Shown piece by piece: positions 9,160 through 19,742 of a DNA stretch of 64,000 nucleotides. Under the pieces are notes generated by a model, which was not told where the DNA came from, ran no database searches, and worked only from the letters and a program-made list of their open reading frames with translations. The stretch is taken from assembly GCF_000497045.1 (NCBI RefSeq), contig NW_015961991.1:310812-374811 (forward strand). The letters run 5' to 3'. The translations under genes and the position numbers were made by a program. The stretch's first letter is position 1. Each line of letters begins with the position of its first letter. Source of the stretch: Kalmanozyma brasiliensis GHG001 (lineage: Eukaryota; Basidiomycota; Ustilaginomycetes; Ustilaginales).

Positions 9160-11016
9160 ATGGCTTTGTCTTTCCCTCCCGTCGAGGATCCCGCCTCGAT
9201 CGGCCCCCTCTACATCCTTCACTTTGCAACGTCGAACCACACCTTTCGTCTACCGGACTTTCTAGCTGCCGCCGAGTACCTTCGCATCCCGTTTGCATTC
9301 GTTCCTACACCTGCTAAGACCGTCCTCGAGGAATGCCGCAAAGCGCACGACGCTACCGAGGAGGCTTCGCCGTCAGGGTTCCGCCCGGATCTTCGACGAC
9401 CGTTTGCATTCGCGCACCTTCCCAACGATGATGCAGCTGTCAGTCTGCTGCGCCGCTGCGTGTCTCTTCGATCCGTCTGGGCGCATTGGTCGCATGGAAG
9501 CGACTATGACGAGCTTCATTCTCGCAATCAGCAGGAGGGCAGTCGAGCGCTGTGGACCCCCTACGTCGAGGCAGCCGATTGCCCCTCTTGGAAGGCGCAC
9601 GTCTTCTCGTACAGCTACACCATCAGCGACAAGCGCAAGATCGACATCATTCAAAGCTTCAGCTACATGGACCTGAAGGGCCGCATCCAGCTCAAGAAGC
9701 CAGACATGCGATGGGGTGTCATGGAAGAGTTCGTCGCTCAAGAGCTGTGGCCGAACCATCTTCGGGATGAGCAGAACAACTTTCCTGGAGCAGGCAAGGA
9801 CACGGACAAGGCGGAGGGCAGAGAAGAGCTTGGCGACAAGGACCCACGACTGGTGCAGATCTTTCTTGGCCGACGCATCGACGTCAAAGCTGCACCGCTG
9901 CATTCGGACAAGGCGACGGCTGCTGCACCGCGAAAGTCGACCGATCCCTCCCAAGAAGATCAGACGGGGCTCGCCAGGAATCTCATTGAGACGCTCAACC
10001 TTAAGAAGCGTGTCTATATCGGCAACACGTCGATGGAGTCCGAGATGAGTCTGATCATGGCGAGCATGGCGCTGGCTGGACCTGGCAAGCTCATCTACGA
10101 TCCCTTTGCAGGGACAGGATCCATGCTGTATGCAAGCGCCGTCTTTGGAGCGATGGCGTTCGGCAGCGATATCGATGGCAGGCCGATGCGGGGCAAGGAG
10201 AACATCAGCGACTCGAACAGCCAGACAGGCATCGTCAAGAGCGCAAAGCAATACGGCGTGCGCGACCACATTCTCGATACGGTGGTCTTTGACATTACGC
10301 AGAGTCCTTGGCGGAAGGATCTCCTGTTCCCGGTGGATGACGAGCAGCGACAACAGACCAGCCGCCGACCCACGGGTGTAGTGGACGGTATCGTCGCAGA
10401 TCCTCCCTACGGTGTCCGGGCAGGCGCAAAGCGACTCGGCAAGCGAGATCCGGAAAAGCAGAGAACCGAAGCTTACTGGATGCCGGATGGCCTCGGACCT
10501 GGACAAGGATGCTGGTCTCACGAACGCTCCGACTACATCTCACCCACGCGACCGTACCATTTGGAGGATTTGGTGAACGATCTGCTGGACTGCGCGTACA
10601 GTCTGCTCTGCGATGGCGGACGATTGGTGTTCTGGCTGCCGGCCATACACGATTCGGAAGACGAGGAGACGAACGACGACGACGGCGGCGAGGCTGGAAA
10701 ACAGACTCAATCGTCTGCTGCAGCATCGGTGAGCATCGATCTGCCGCAGCATCGACGCAAAGCAGGCCAAGGACGAATGCGCATGATCCACTACTCGCTG
10801 CAAGACTTTGGACGATGGGGTCGATGGCTCATCACCATGGAGAAGGTGTCGCCCGAGAACGATGTGGACGACGATGGTCTGCGTGAGCTGGAGCAGAGGA
10901 TGGGCGAGCTGGGCAAGAACAAGGACGAGCGTGGCATCTATCGGGCTGATCGAGACCCGCTCGAGTTCCGCAACCGCTACTACCTGCCCCGAGGATCGAA
11001 GGCTGCGGCTTCGTGA
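9160..11016 (+). CDS. TRM11: tRNA (guanine-10-N2)-methyltransferase Trm11
   Basis: A 618-residue cytosolic methyltransferase that, with Trm112, makes m2G at position 10 of tRNAs. The N-terminal RNA-binding region (residues 5-165) has the Trm11 arrangement: LYILHFATSNHTFRLPDFLAAAEYL, then RCVSLRSVWAHW and the YSYTISDKRKIDIIQSF segment. The catalytic domain contains the SAM-binding motif YDPFAGTGSMLYASA (about 313) and the amino-methylase motif ADPPYGVR (about 412). It is longer than the yeast enzyme (433 aa) because of polar insertions near 215-275 and 505-540. The start is the first ATG and leads directly into the conserved N-terminus. The gene is intronless. Confidence 0.93.
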   Translation: MALSFPPVEDPASIGPLYILHFATSNHTFRLPDFLAAAEYLRIPFAFVPTPAKTVLEECRKAHDATEEASPSGFRPDLRRPFAFAHLPNDDAAVSLLRRCVSLRSVWAHWSHGSDYDELHSRNQQEGSRALWTPYVEAADCPSWKAHVFSYSYTISDKRKIDIIQSFSYMDLKGRIQLKKPDMRWGVMEEFVAQELWPNHLRDEQNNFPGAGKDTDKAEGREELGDKDPRLVQIFLGRRIDVKAAPLHSDKATAAAPRKSTDPSQEDQTGLARNLIETLNLKKRVYIGNTSMESEMSLIMASMALAGPGKLIYDPFAGTGSMLYASAVFGAMAFGSDIDGRPMRGKENISDSNSQTGIVKSAKQYGVRDHILDTVVFDITQSPWRKDLLFPVDDEQRQQTSRRPTGVVDGIVADPPYGVRAGAKRLGKRDPEKQRTEAYWMPDGLGPGQGCWSHERSDYISPTRPYHLEDLVNDLLDCAYSLLCDGGRLVFWLPAIHDSEDEETNDDDGGEAGKQTQSSAAASVSIDLPQHRRKAGQGRMRMIHYSLQDFGRWGRWLITMEKVSPENDVDDDGLRELEQRMGELGKNKDERGIYRADRDPLEFRNRYYLPRGSKAAAS

Positions 11017-13941
11017 GCGATGGTCCCAGCGGAATCAAGCTTGATCATCATTACCCAAGGCGCTACACCGGCTGGCCGCAGCTGAAGTGAGCGCACGCGG
11101 ATGCTCGTTGTGAACTCGGACGTGTGAAACGCAGTGGATCGTGTGACCCGTTCCCGCGTCCCCTTTCGCGTACAGCCGCGGGTCAGTGTTGGGCCCCGGA
11201 TCATCATCAAGGATCGCACAGGCCGGGACGGGAAGTGGAATGAGATTTGCCGGGTCAACGATCTTGAGCCAAGTGTGTGGTAAGTCTTGGCCAAGCCCAG
11301 ACCCGGGGATGCCTCAAATTGGACGCGGGTCACGGTTTGTGTGGAAGCGAGGTGAGCCGCGTGGGTTGTCTCGTTGACCCGCGCAGGATCAAAAAACCCT
11401 CCGATGAATCGCCTCGTGGTACAAGGACGGATTGGCACTGCACCGCAGAGAAGCTTTGCTGTACGTACTGCAGCAGTCTTCTTTAGCTTGACTCGGACCC
11501 CGCTAGCGAAATCAACTCAGGTCGACACCGATTCCATTAAGCGGGACTCGGCATGCCTTGTGTGCGTCTCCCTCTCTCTTTCATCACGGGACCTGAACGA
11601 GCGGAGCGGGGCTTGCAAGAGCGGCAGACCTGCAGACGAAGGTGCCCCTTGCGGCCTTTCAGCCTGGAGCGCTTTCCTCATCAGTGTTCCTCAGATGCTG
11701 CCGGACACTCAAGTACTCTGCGACAGTGTGCGTATGCTCTGACATCAAGAGCAAGATCGGCTACGGTGTCGGTCAAGTGGTGTCTTGCGCGCCTCAAGTA
11801 GTCACAAGTCTGATCGCGGCAGACCCTGTGTCTAGCTGGTGAAGTCGGCGTCTCTCTTCGAAACCGAGTTGGAAGCGGGCCTCGACTCGTTCCTAGCTTT
11901 GCAGATGAAGCAGCAAGGGCAGGCAGGAACGAAAAAGTTAACACCTCGAAATTCAAAGTTTTTCGAACTTTTCACTTTCACCGCCAATTGAAACCGCATT
12001 TTTTTCTCCCCGACTGATTCGAGTGATCCAGGCACTTGACGGGTCTTCGCGTTCAGACCCTTTACGACCCTTTTTGACTCTTTGTGGCGAAAACAGCACG
12101 ACCAAGCTCAATCTTCTTCTTGTTTTTGTTTTTAGGGATTGTCCACGAGAAAGAGACTGCTTGAGTGCATGAAAATTCCAGCGCCATCTCTTCGCAAAAT
12201 GCGGTTTCAGCAGGCGGCTTCTGCGACCTGGCGATAAAGAGAAAAATGGTCGCGGCGGTCGTATGGCCGGGCTACTGCCTTCATCCTGACGAGAGTCGCG
12301 ATGTGTACATTGCATTGCTCGATTGAGTGGTGCAGGTGGTCTACAGCCAATCCCAAGCCTCAGTTCTGTTTTGCCTTTTGTTTCGAAGTGATCCCAGCCC
12401 TTTTCGCAGTCAAAGCGTGTCTTCAACTTGGCCGACTATCCCCGCCGCGAGATACTTTTCATCTTTGCGTGTGTACCGCTACATAAACGCAGTGGTCGCT
12501 TTCATCGTCTCACCATCACCTTCCTTCCTCCTCATCCCTACCAAACTTCGATCCGCCCATCGCTAGTGTCTGACGCCTCCTGTCAGACCGTACTCAGCCT
12601 CGATCGCTGCCTCGAGCTCTCCTTGTTCGCACCCATCGCCTCCCGGCTACACCGCATCTCATCATTCGTAAGTGGCACTGTTTCATCGGCTCGAGCCCGT
12701 TCTCTAGTCTGTCTTCTCTCGAATATCCCTTTCGATCATGCTTGGCAACCCACCTCAACAGTCGGAACAAGGCCGACACGAGCGGAGGTAGCCGACTTCG
12801 GGTGTACCAAACTTGCTTCTCACGGTCACATTTCGCTTCGCCGTTGCAGCGGAGTCAGCAGCTTGGAGGCCATTCAAGCCAGCCCGATGCTGTATGCACA
12901 TGGTAGCTTGATCCATTGTCTCTGCCTCGGCACGGCTGCCCCACACAATGCTCCATGGCAGGGTCTCATATCGGGTTCCGGTGTGGGGTAACCTAGGCGG
13001 GGTCGGCTGGTTCATGACGGGATCTGTCATGCGCAAGCGGTCGTGCGACGCTGCCCCATAATCCCCGACGCTGGTCCTATTGCCTCATGTCGCATCGCTC
13101 CTACCGGCCAATGAAGTGCACGGCGGCTCGTTCACACAGCGGCTGCAGTCCGAGTACGCAGCCAAGCAGCAAAGGCCAAGAGGCGGGTGGCGAGGGGTTT
13201 TTTGCCTAGGTTCATGCGAGTGGGCCCGCGGCAAAATTCACTCGACCCGAAAAATTGCTCTCTCTCTCTCTCTCCTGCCCTGTCGATCCTGTTTCGCCTC
13301 TTGCTCCTCATCCCTGCCTCTCCCCCTTCCCCTTCTCGGCTCGAGCACTCTGTTCCTCGGGGTTGTTCCGTTGCTTCTTGGCTCGCTGCACCCGGATCTG
13401 CGTCCTCTGTCAGCCACTGTGCGAAGATGCAGGCTCGTACGACCTCTGCCCTTGCCATGTGATGCCGTCCAGCTTTGCACCTGCATACCCTTCGCACGCC
13501 GTTCGCACGCCAAAGTCCGCTTCAGTGCTTTCGCGTCATTGTGCCTGATCGAGCCGCTCGATGGCATGCAGACGTCCGATCGAGGGTGCCGGCATCCCCC
13601 TTCCGACTCCGCTCTCAAGGGTGCGAGTCTATCCCCTCATTTTCACAATCCGTCGACTCGCAGAGGGACCCTTGTTCATTTAGACGTCGCTCTCGCTTGA
13701 TCGCAGACCAATCACATGATCCCAACCCTTCTTCCCTTGTTCTTCTTCGTCCATCCCTTCCGCTACCACCATCCTTTCCATCCTACCCTCCCCCCGCGTC
13801 CTTTTGCGATCCTTTCGCTCGGCTCGACCCTCCCCCTCCCGCATCCATGCTCACCTAACGAACACGCTCGCTAACACTCTCCTCAAACCTCCGACATCTT
13901 CCATCGGACAGCCCTCCTCTTTAGAGTGACACACCATCAAG
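11017..13941. other. 2.9 kb gene-free region upstream of the first permease
   Basis: No supported gene. The segment 11140-11440 repeats short GACCCG/CCCGCG words. From about 12480 to the permease ATG the plus strand is increasingly pyrimidine-rich, including a (CT)n run at 13258-13274 and the tract 13690-13860, which fits a long leader or proximal promoter. ORFs of 187 codons (12428-12991) and 206 codons (13080-13700) on the plus strand have no motif and look like translated leader sequence. Introns in the permease 5' UTR, or a non-coding RNA, are possible. Confidence 0.45.
13258..13274. repeat. CT dinucleotide microsatellite
   Basis: An uninterrupted CT run of 17 bases inside the pyrimidine-rich leader of the downstream permease gene. 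Confidence 0.85.
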
Positions 13942-15612
13942 ATGCCGTCTTCTCTCTCGTCCAAGTCCTCTAACGAGGCCAAGGCTGAGAAGGCCGCCGT
14001 CGGCAACGCCAACGAGCACGGCGCCCGCGTCAGCCACCAACCCGCTCTGCTCGTCAACGAGGATGACGCCATGTTGGCTTCCCGTATGGGTCACAAGTCC
14101 GAGTTTGCGCGAGAGTTCAAGAGTTTCTCCACCATCTCGTACGCCTTTGCCATCATGGGTCTCGTCTCGTCCGTCGCCACCACCTTCAACAGCCCCTTCA
14201 CCCTCGGTGGTCCCGCTGCCACTGTCTGGACCTGGTTCATCGGTTCGTGCTTCAACATGACGCTCGGTCTTGCCATCGCCGAGCTTGTCTCGGCTTACCC
14301 TTCCGCCGGTGGTCTCTATTCGGCTTCCGGTCTCCTCGTCCCCCGCAATCAGCGTGCCTTTGTCGCTTGGCTCACCGGTTGGCTCAACTTCACGGGCCAG
14401 ATCGCCGGTATTGCTGGTACCGAGTACGGTCTCTCGCAGATGATCTTTGCCTGGGCCTTTGTCATCACCGATGGTCGCTTTGTCGCCACCACGGCCCAGA
14501 CCGTGGGTCTCTACATTGGTCTGCTTGCCATCCACGGTCTCATCAACTGCTTCGGTATCAAGACGCTCGCCCGTCTCACCTCGTCGTACGTGATCGTCAA
14601 CCTCGGCATCACCTTCATCATCATCATTGTCGTGCTCGCCAGGACGCCCTTGGACCAGATGCAGTCCGCCTCGTACACCTTCACTGAGGTCGTTAACGGC
14701 AGTGGCTGGAGCAGCAACGGCCTTGCCTTCTTCTTCGGTCTGTACTGCGTGCAGTTCGTCATGACCGACTACGATGCTACTGCCCACATTTCCGAGGAGG
14801 TCTCGCGCGCTGCCATTGCTGCCCCTGTCGCCATCGTCGTTGCCGTTGCTGGTACCGGTGCCGTCGGCTGGGTGCTCAACATTGTCATGGTTCTCGTCTC
14901 TGGTGACGTTGCCTCGACTGAGATCTCGACCTGGCCCGGTGGACTGGCCTTCGCCCAGATTCTCTACCTGCGAGCCGGCAAGATTGGCTTCCTGGTCATC
15001 TGGCCCTTCGTCTGCTCGGTTGCCTTCTTCGTCGTCACCACCGCCCTCCAGGCCAACGCCCGTTCGTTCTACGCCTTCTCGCGAGACAATGCCCTGCCCG
15101 ACCGTGGATTCTTTGCTCGCGTCAACAAGCGCACAGGTACCACTGTCAACGCCGTCTGGCTCGTTGTCATCCCCTGCATGGCCCTCGGCTGCCTTGCTTT
15201 CGCCTCGTACACTGCCGTGACTGCCATCTTCGCTTTGGCTGCGCTCGGCATGGACAGCTCGTACCTGGTTCCCATCGTGGCCCGCTGGATCTACTGGGAC
15301 CACCCTGACGTTCAGTACAAGCCTGGACCGTTCTCGCTCGGTCGCGGTATCCTGGGCAAGACGATCAACACGATCGCCGTCTTCTGGACCATGTTCGAGT
15401 GCATCATCCTGGCCATCCCGACGGTACAGCCCATCACGCAGTTCAACTTCAACTACTCCTGGGTCATCATGGTGGGCGTTCTGCTGATTGCTACCGTCTG
15501 GTTCGTCGTCTACGCGCACAAGCACTACCAGGGCCCGCGCAGCACGCTCTCGCAGGAGCAGAAGGAGCAGCTCGGCGTCATTTCGCGCGACGAGGAGGGC
15601 CTCTCGCACTAA
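13942..15612 (+). CDS. APC-superfamily amino acid/choline permease
   Basis: A 556-residue integral membrane transporter of the amino acid/choline transporter (ACT) branch, which includes yeast Hnm1 (choline) and Uga4 (GABA). After a 60-residue cytosolic N-terminus about twelve hydrophobic helices follow. Family signatures are FSTISYAFAIMGLVSS, FNSPFTLGGPAATVWTW (first unwound helix), ELVSAYPSAGGLYSASGLL and the DYDATAHISEEVSRA loop after helix 6. It probably resides in the plasma membrane. The substrate (GABA, choline or polyamine) cannot be told from sequence. The start follows a pyrimidine-rich leader. Codon use is strongly biased to C-ending codons, a mark of high expression. A second member of the family is encoded at 28866-30500. 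Confidence 0.9.
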   Translation: MPSSLSSKSSNEAKAEKAAVGNANEHGARVSHQPALLVNEDDAMLASRMGHKSEFAREFKSFSTISYAFAIMGLVSSVATTFNSPFTLGGPAATVWTWFIGSCFNMTLGLAIAELVSAYPSAGGLYSASGLLVPRNQRAFVAWLTGWLNFTGQIAGIAGTEYGLSQMIFAWAFVITDGRFVATTAQTVGLYIGLLAIHGLINCFGIKTLARLTSSYVIVNLGITFIIIIVVLARTPLDQMQSASYTFTEVVNGSGWSSNGLAFFFGLYCVQFVMTDYDATAHISEEVSRAAIAAPVAIVVAVAGTGAVGWVLNIVMVLVSGDVASTEISTWPGGLAFAQILYLRAGKIGFLVIWPFVCSVAFFVVTTALQANARSFYAFSRDNALPDRGFFARVNKRTGTTVNAVWLVVIPCMALGCLAFASYTAVTAIFALAALGMDSSYLVPIVARWIYWDHPDVQYKPGPFSLGRGILGKTINTIAVFWTMFECIILAIPTVQPITQFNFNYSWVIMVGVLLIATVWFVVYAHKHYQGPRSTLSQEQKEQLGVISRDEEGLSH

Positions 15613-16538
15613 AGCGTGCTTGTCATCTCCAGTTGCTCGTTTTCGATATCATAGCAACGAGGTTGTTCCGCTGGTGTCGGTTCCCTTTCACCCTGTCCAT
15701 AGTTGTTATACCACGGGTCTACTCGTCTTTGGGATTTGTTCTCACTACAGTAAAGTAATGTTCATATGCTTCCATAACGGCCTCTCCGTGGAAAGAGCTC
15801 GTCGTCAGCCGACTCCTTGGATGTGTGTGTCGAAAGAAGATGGCAGCGTGCTCGCAGGCTATTCGCGATGGAGCAATAGTGACACGACTAGACAATGAAC
15901 GGCGGTTTCCTTTTCGTGCGGCGAGAAAAAGAAATTCATCAAAAATGCAGCACCAAAAATCAGTTCGCGACTTCTCTCCTCTTGCCCCGTGCCATTTTTT
16001 TCCCCGATGCAAGGGACGCACCTTGAGGTCATTCCGACCTGAACTCGCAGCAACCACGAACGTGCGCGCAGGAAGACAACGCTGCAGGCATGCATACCGA
16101 TGCTTCTGATTGGGATGATGCTGCTCCTCCTTCTCGATCTTTGCTTCGGAAGTCGTTCCGACGTCTTGAGTCTGCATCTTGAGTGTCGGAACATGCTGAC
16201 CGAATGCATCTTTCCCACGGTCGAAGTCACCAATTCGGCATGACGCGAGCGTGCTTGGCGTCGGGGCCATCCGATCTTGGCTGTGCTGAGTTGAAAGGCG
16301 AGCTTTATTGCGCGTGAGAAGGGTTCAGCGTCCATATCGATCTTTTCGGGTCATTGTGCTTAGCTATAACGTTAGACAGGCGCTTTCCATCGAGCTTGTT
16401 GGTCTCAGTCAACCTGCATTTCCGTAAGCGACCGGAGCTCCAAGCCTTCTTCAGATTCGACCCTCTTCCCTCCAGTCTTCTCCTCCACCATCATCTCTGC
16501 CTCTACCATCGACGAGCTTCCGTCAACAAGCAGCAAAG
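15613..16538. other. Intergenic, 5' flank of the flavin monooxygenase gene
   Basis: This 926-base stretch follows the permease stop and precedes the monooxygenase ATG. A TATAAC-like element lies near 16364 and a pyrimidine-rich leader at 16450-16510. The minus-strand ORFs of 158 and 183 codons have no recognisable motif. Confidence 0.5.
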
Positions 16539-18146
16539 ATGGCAGTCACCAACGCTGGCAACTTTGGCCTCGGCGCCATCGTCAGCTACGTCTACCAATG
16601 GATCCAGATCCTCATCGCATACGCCTTTGCACCCAAGCTCCCCGCACAGCAGGTCAAGCAAAGGCCTCTCGGTCATGTCGCCGTCATCGGTGCCGGCATC
16701 ACGGGTATCTCGACCGCCTCCCACCTCATCGGTCATGGCTTCGAGGTCACCATCTTTGACCAGGCCGAGGAGATCGGTGGCATCTGGTCCCGCGTCAACT
16801 CCACCTCGGGTCTCCAGATCAGCTCCATCATGTACCGCTTCCACCCGGCCGTCAAGTGGACCCAGGGCTATCCGCATCGCGACGAGATCCTCAAGAACAC
16901 CCAAAAGATCTGGAAGATGTACGACCTCGACAAGCGCACCCGCCTCGGGTTCAAGGTGGACAAGGTCACCCGCCATTCGTCCTCGACGGATCCTCAGGAG
17001 GGTGGACACGCTCGCTGGGTGATCAACGGCAACGAAGACGAGGTGTTCGACGGCATCGTCGTCAGCACAGGCACCTGCGGTAAGCCCAAGAAGATGGATC
17101 TTCCGGGCGAGGAGAAATTCAAGGGCAAGATTGTTCACTCGTCGCAACTCGATGGGCTCGACTGCAAGGGCAAGAAGGTGCTCATCGTCGGTGGCGGTGC
17201 CAGCGGTATCGAGGCGCTTGAATTGGCGGTTCAGCAGGGAGCCGATACGCCGACCATCTTGGCTCGCAGCGACAAGTGGATCATACCTCGCAACACGATC
17301 GTCAACTGCGCCCTGGCACTGCAACCTTTAGGACGAGAGACGTGGTTGTCCTTCATTCCCGAGTTCTTGCTCAAGAAGCTGCACTACCGTGGCCTCGAGG
17401 ACAAGATGGCGCCCAGCCAAGGCTTCTACACCGAGACACCGATCGTCAACACTTCTGCGCTTCGACACATCCGCAAGGGTGAGGCCGACTACCAGCGCGG
17501 CGACGTAATCGATCTCGACGAGGATGGAATCCAATTCAACCTTCGCAAACGAGGCCAAAAGAAAGGCGACGATGGCAAAAAAATCCACTACAACGCCGAC
17601 ATCATTGTCGTCGCGACGGGCTTCGAGGTGCCATCGATCGACTTTCTGCCGCAGGACCTGTTCCCCGAACAGGGCGGCTTTCATTACGTGCGACCCAACA
17701 TGTACCTGCAGGTGTTTCCTATCGAGGACTGTTCGGTGCTGTGCACCAACGCGACCTTCCGCAACGCCGTCGGCACCGTCGGCCACATTCATATTGGCAT
17801 CATGGCGCGCACGCTCATGCTCTTCCTCATGGACAAGTCGACGCGCCCCAAACCGCGCGACATGCGGCTGTGGGTCGACCTGATCCGCTTCATCAAGGAC
17901 CGCGCGCCCGGTGGTCAGCTCGACTTCTTTACCTACATGGAGCTGTGCATCTGGCTCGTCTCGTTCCTGTTTTTCCGCGTCAACCGGCTGTACTACTTCT
18001 TCTTCGTTACGTTCGGATGGGGGTTCTGGAGCCGAGAGGGCAAGACGGATAAGTCAGGCAGACTCGTCGGCGAGCCCAAGTTCCATCTCAGTATCAGTAA
18101 GCTGATCGGCAAAGGGCCGAGCGCACAATTCCTCAAGAACAATTGA
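16539..18146 (+). CDS. Flavin-containing monooxygenase (FAD/NADPH)
   Basis: A 535-residue membrane-associated monooxygenase. It has the FAD Rossmann motif VAVIGAGITGISTASHLI (about 46), the FMO-like fingerprint FKGKIVHSSQL (about 193), the NADPH motif VLIVGGGASGIEALELA (about 214) and the VVATGFEV motif (about 357). The N-terminal segment VYQWIQILIAYAF and the C-terminal aromatic segment WLVSFLFFRVNRLYYFFFVTFGWGFW are hydrophobic, so the enzyme is probably tethered to the ER or another internal membrane. Family members oxygenate nitrogen, sulfur or ketone centres using NADPH and oxygen; the substrate is unknown. The fingerprint fits the N-hydroxylating/FMO group better than a Baeyer-Villiger enzyme. 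It converges on the sorbitol dehydrogenase gene. Confidence 0.88.
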   Translation: MAVTNAGNFGLGAIVSYVYQWIQILIAYAFAPKLPAQQVKQRPLGHVAVIGAGITGISTASHLIGHGFEVTIFDQAEEIGGIWSRVNSTSGLQISSIMYRFHPAVKWTQGYPHRDEILKNTQKIWKMYDLDKRTRLGFKVDKVTRHSSSTDPQEGGHARWVINGNEDEVFDGIVVSTGTCGKPKKMDLPGEEKFKGKIVHSSQLDGLDCKGKKVLIVGGGASGIEALELAVQQGADTPTILARSDKWIIPRNTIVNCALALQPLGRETWLSFIPEFLLKKLHYRGLEDKMAPSQGFYTETPIVNTSALRHIRKGEADYQRGDVIDLDEDGIQFNLRKRGQKKGDDGKKIHYNADIIVVATGFEVPSIDFLPQDLFPEQGGFHYVRPNMYLQVFPIEDCSVLCTNATFRNAVGTVGHIHIGIMARTLMLFLMDKSTRPKPRDMRLWVDLIRFIKDRAPGGQLDFFTYMELCIWLVSFLFFRVNRLYYFFFVTFGWGFWSREGKTDKSGRLVGEPKFHLSISKLIGKGPSAQFLKNN

Positions 18147-18578
18147 ACGGTAGAAAGAAGGGATGGAAAGACTCATGGAACTCAAGACTTTGCCTTTTCG
18201 ATCGTTGCTTTGTCCCCCTCCCTTTTTGATTGATGGTCGGATGACGGCACAGGTAACTACTGGATGAGCCGACTCGGTCTGGCTGTCTCAGTTCGGCTGG
18301 CGAGAATGCTGACGACGGTATCGCTTGGACTGCAATGGATCGCTGTTCGGGCTCGGCGCATCTCGAACCACCTCTACGCGTTTGCGGGTGGACGACACAC
18401 CGTCGCCAGATCTCCGCATGATCCGGCTCAGAACGGCGATGTCTCTCTTCTGAATTAGGTTTTCTTTTCACTTGCCTCATCTGACCTCTCACACAATCCA
18501 ATCACGCAGACGAGCGTCCTCGAGATCTCTTTTTGATCATGACATTACGAGAGTGCTATCAATGACTTCAAACCCATG
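18147..18578. other. Convergent 3' flank
   Basis: These 432 bases lie between two converging stop codons (monooxygenase plus strand, dehydrogenase minus strand). I see only untranslated sequence. Confidence 0.55.
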
Positions 18579-19742
18579 CTACTGCTTGCCCTCGCCCTGG
18601 CTGATCTGCACCTTGATGGCGGTCTTTCCGTCCTCACCAACACCCTTTGTGGTGGTCTCAAATGCCTTGACTGCGTCCTTGAAGAGGAAACGGTGAGTGA
18701 CCATCTTGGTGACGTCGATCAGACCAGTGCTGACGAGGTTGATGCTGGTCTTGTAGGTCCCCGCGCCGTACCTGAAGCTTCCGGTGACGTCGATCTCCTT
18801 GACGCAAACCCGGGTGATGGGGAATTCGACTTCGGACCTGCCCATGCCGACCTGGACGAAGCGGCCCTTGGGGCGCAGAGCCTGGATGCCCATCTGGATG
18901 CACGGTTCGGCGCCGGTGCATTCGAGCACGAGGTCGAAGCCTTCGCGCGCGACGACGTCGTCGCCGAGCTGACTGATGAGGTCCTGGGCGTTGCGCATAG
19001 CGGAGTCGATCTTGGCCTCGCCTTGGAGCGGCAGGCTGGGCTTGAACGTCGATGTGGCGCAGAAGGACTGGGCAAATTCGAGCTTTGAGTCGACCACGTC
19101 GACCACGACGACACGCTTGGCAGAGTAGGCCTTGCAGACCGCCGCGTTGAGCAGACCGATGGGACCGGCGCCAAACACAAGCACGTTCTCCATCGCCTTG
19201 ACCTGGCCGCGCATGGCCGCCGAGTAGACCGCCACCGAGAGCGGCTCCATCAACGACGCTTCTTCGAGCGACATGGTGTCTGGAACGTGGTGCGCGAACG
19301 TCGAGTGGATGTTGTAGTACGTGCACAGCGTGCCATCGTAGGGCGGAGTGGCGGCGAACTCGAGGTTGGCACAGTGGTTGTAGCTGCCACTCAAGCAGAC
19401 GGGGCAGGAGCGACACGGCACACCAGGCTCGAGCGCAACACGATCCCCGACCTTGTGCGTGGTAACACCCTCGCCGACAGCGGTGACGATACCGCTCGAT
19501 TCGTGACCCAACACCATGGGCTTGCGCACCACAAAGTCGCCGATGCGACCGTGGTGGAGGTAGTGGCAGTCCGAGGCGCAGAGACCGGTCTGACGGATGT
19601 TGACCTGCACCTGCCCGGGCTTGGGCGCGACGACCGGTCGCTCCTCGAACGAGACATTCTCGATCTCTTGCAGGACGAACGAGAGGTTGCCCTCGACCGG
19701 GTGGGTGGAGAGCGAGTTGTTGGGCGCGACTGGAGCTGGCAT
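18579..19742 (-). CDS. NAD-dependent sorbitol/xylitol dehydrogenase (zinc MDR family)
   Basis: A 387-residue medium-chain dehydrogenase that oxidizes sorbitol or xylitol to the ketose (D-xylulose reductase type). The catalytic zinc ligands are visible: Cys55 in TGLCASDCHYLHHG, His80-Glu81 in LGHESSG and Glu166 in MEPLSVAVY. The structural-zinc cysteines are 110, 113, 116 and 124 (PCRSCPVCLSGSYNHC). The nucleotide loop is VFGAGPIGLLNAA, and Asp215 at the end of the second strand (VVVVDVVD) predicts NAD rather than NADP. The frame extends 12 codons upstream to a TTG; the ATG at 19742 is the real start. A TTTAAG element on the minus strand at 19816-19811 lies about 70 bases upstream. The gene is divergent from the F-box/TPR gene. 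Confidence 0.9.
   Translation of the reverse strand: MPAPVAPNNSLSTHPVEGNLSFVLQEIENVSFEERPVVAPKPGQVQVNIRQTGLCASDCHYLHHGRIGDFVVRKPMVLGHESSGIVTAVGEGVTTHKVGDRVALEPGVPCRSCPVCLSGSYNHCANLEFAATPPYDGTLCTYYNIHSTFAHHVPDTMSLEEASLMEPLSVAVYSAAMRGQVKAMENVLVFGAGPIGLLNAAVCKAYSAKRVVVVDVVDSKLEFAQSFCATSTFKPSLPLQGEAKIDSAMRNAQDLISQLGDDVVAREGFDLVLECTGAEPCIQMGIQALRPKGRFVQVGMGRSEVEFPITRVCVKEIDVTGSFRYGAGTYKTSINLVSTGLIDVTKMVTHRFLFKDAVKAFETTTKGVGEDGKTAIKVQISQGEGKQ

Noticed and set aside
12428..13700. Two plus-strand ORFs (187 and 206 codons) before the first permease
   Set aside because: No motifs, biased Ser/Leu/Arg/Cys composition and pyrimidine-rich DNA; they are better explained as leader sequence.
13921..15609. 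562-codon minus-strand frame covering the first permease
   Set aside because: It mirrors the codon bias of the permease on the other strand: Asp/Gly/Glu/Val-rich, no hydrophobic core and no family motif. The permease frame is clearly the coding one.
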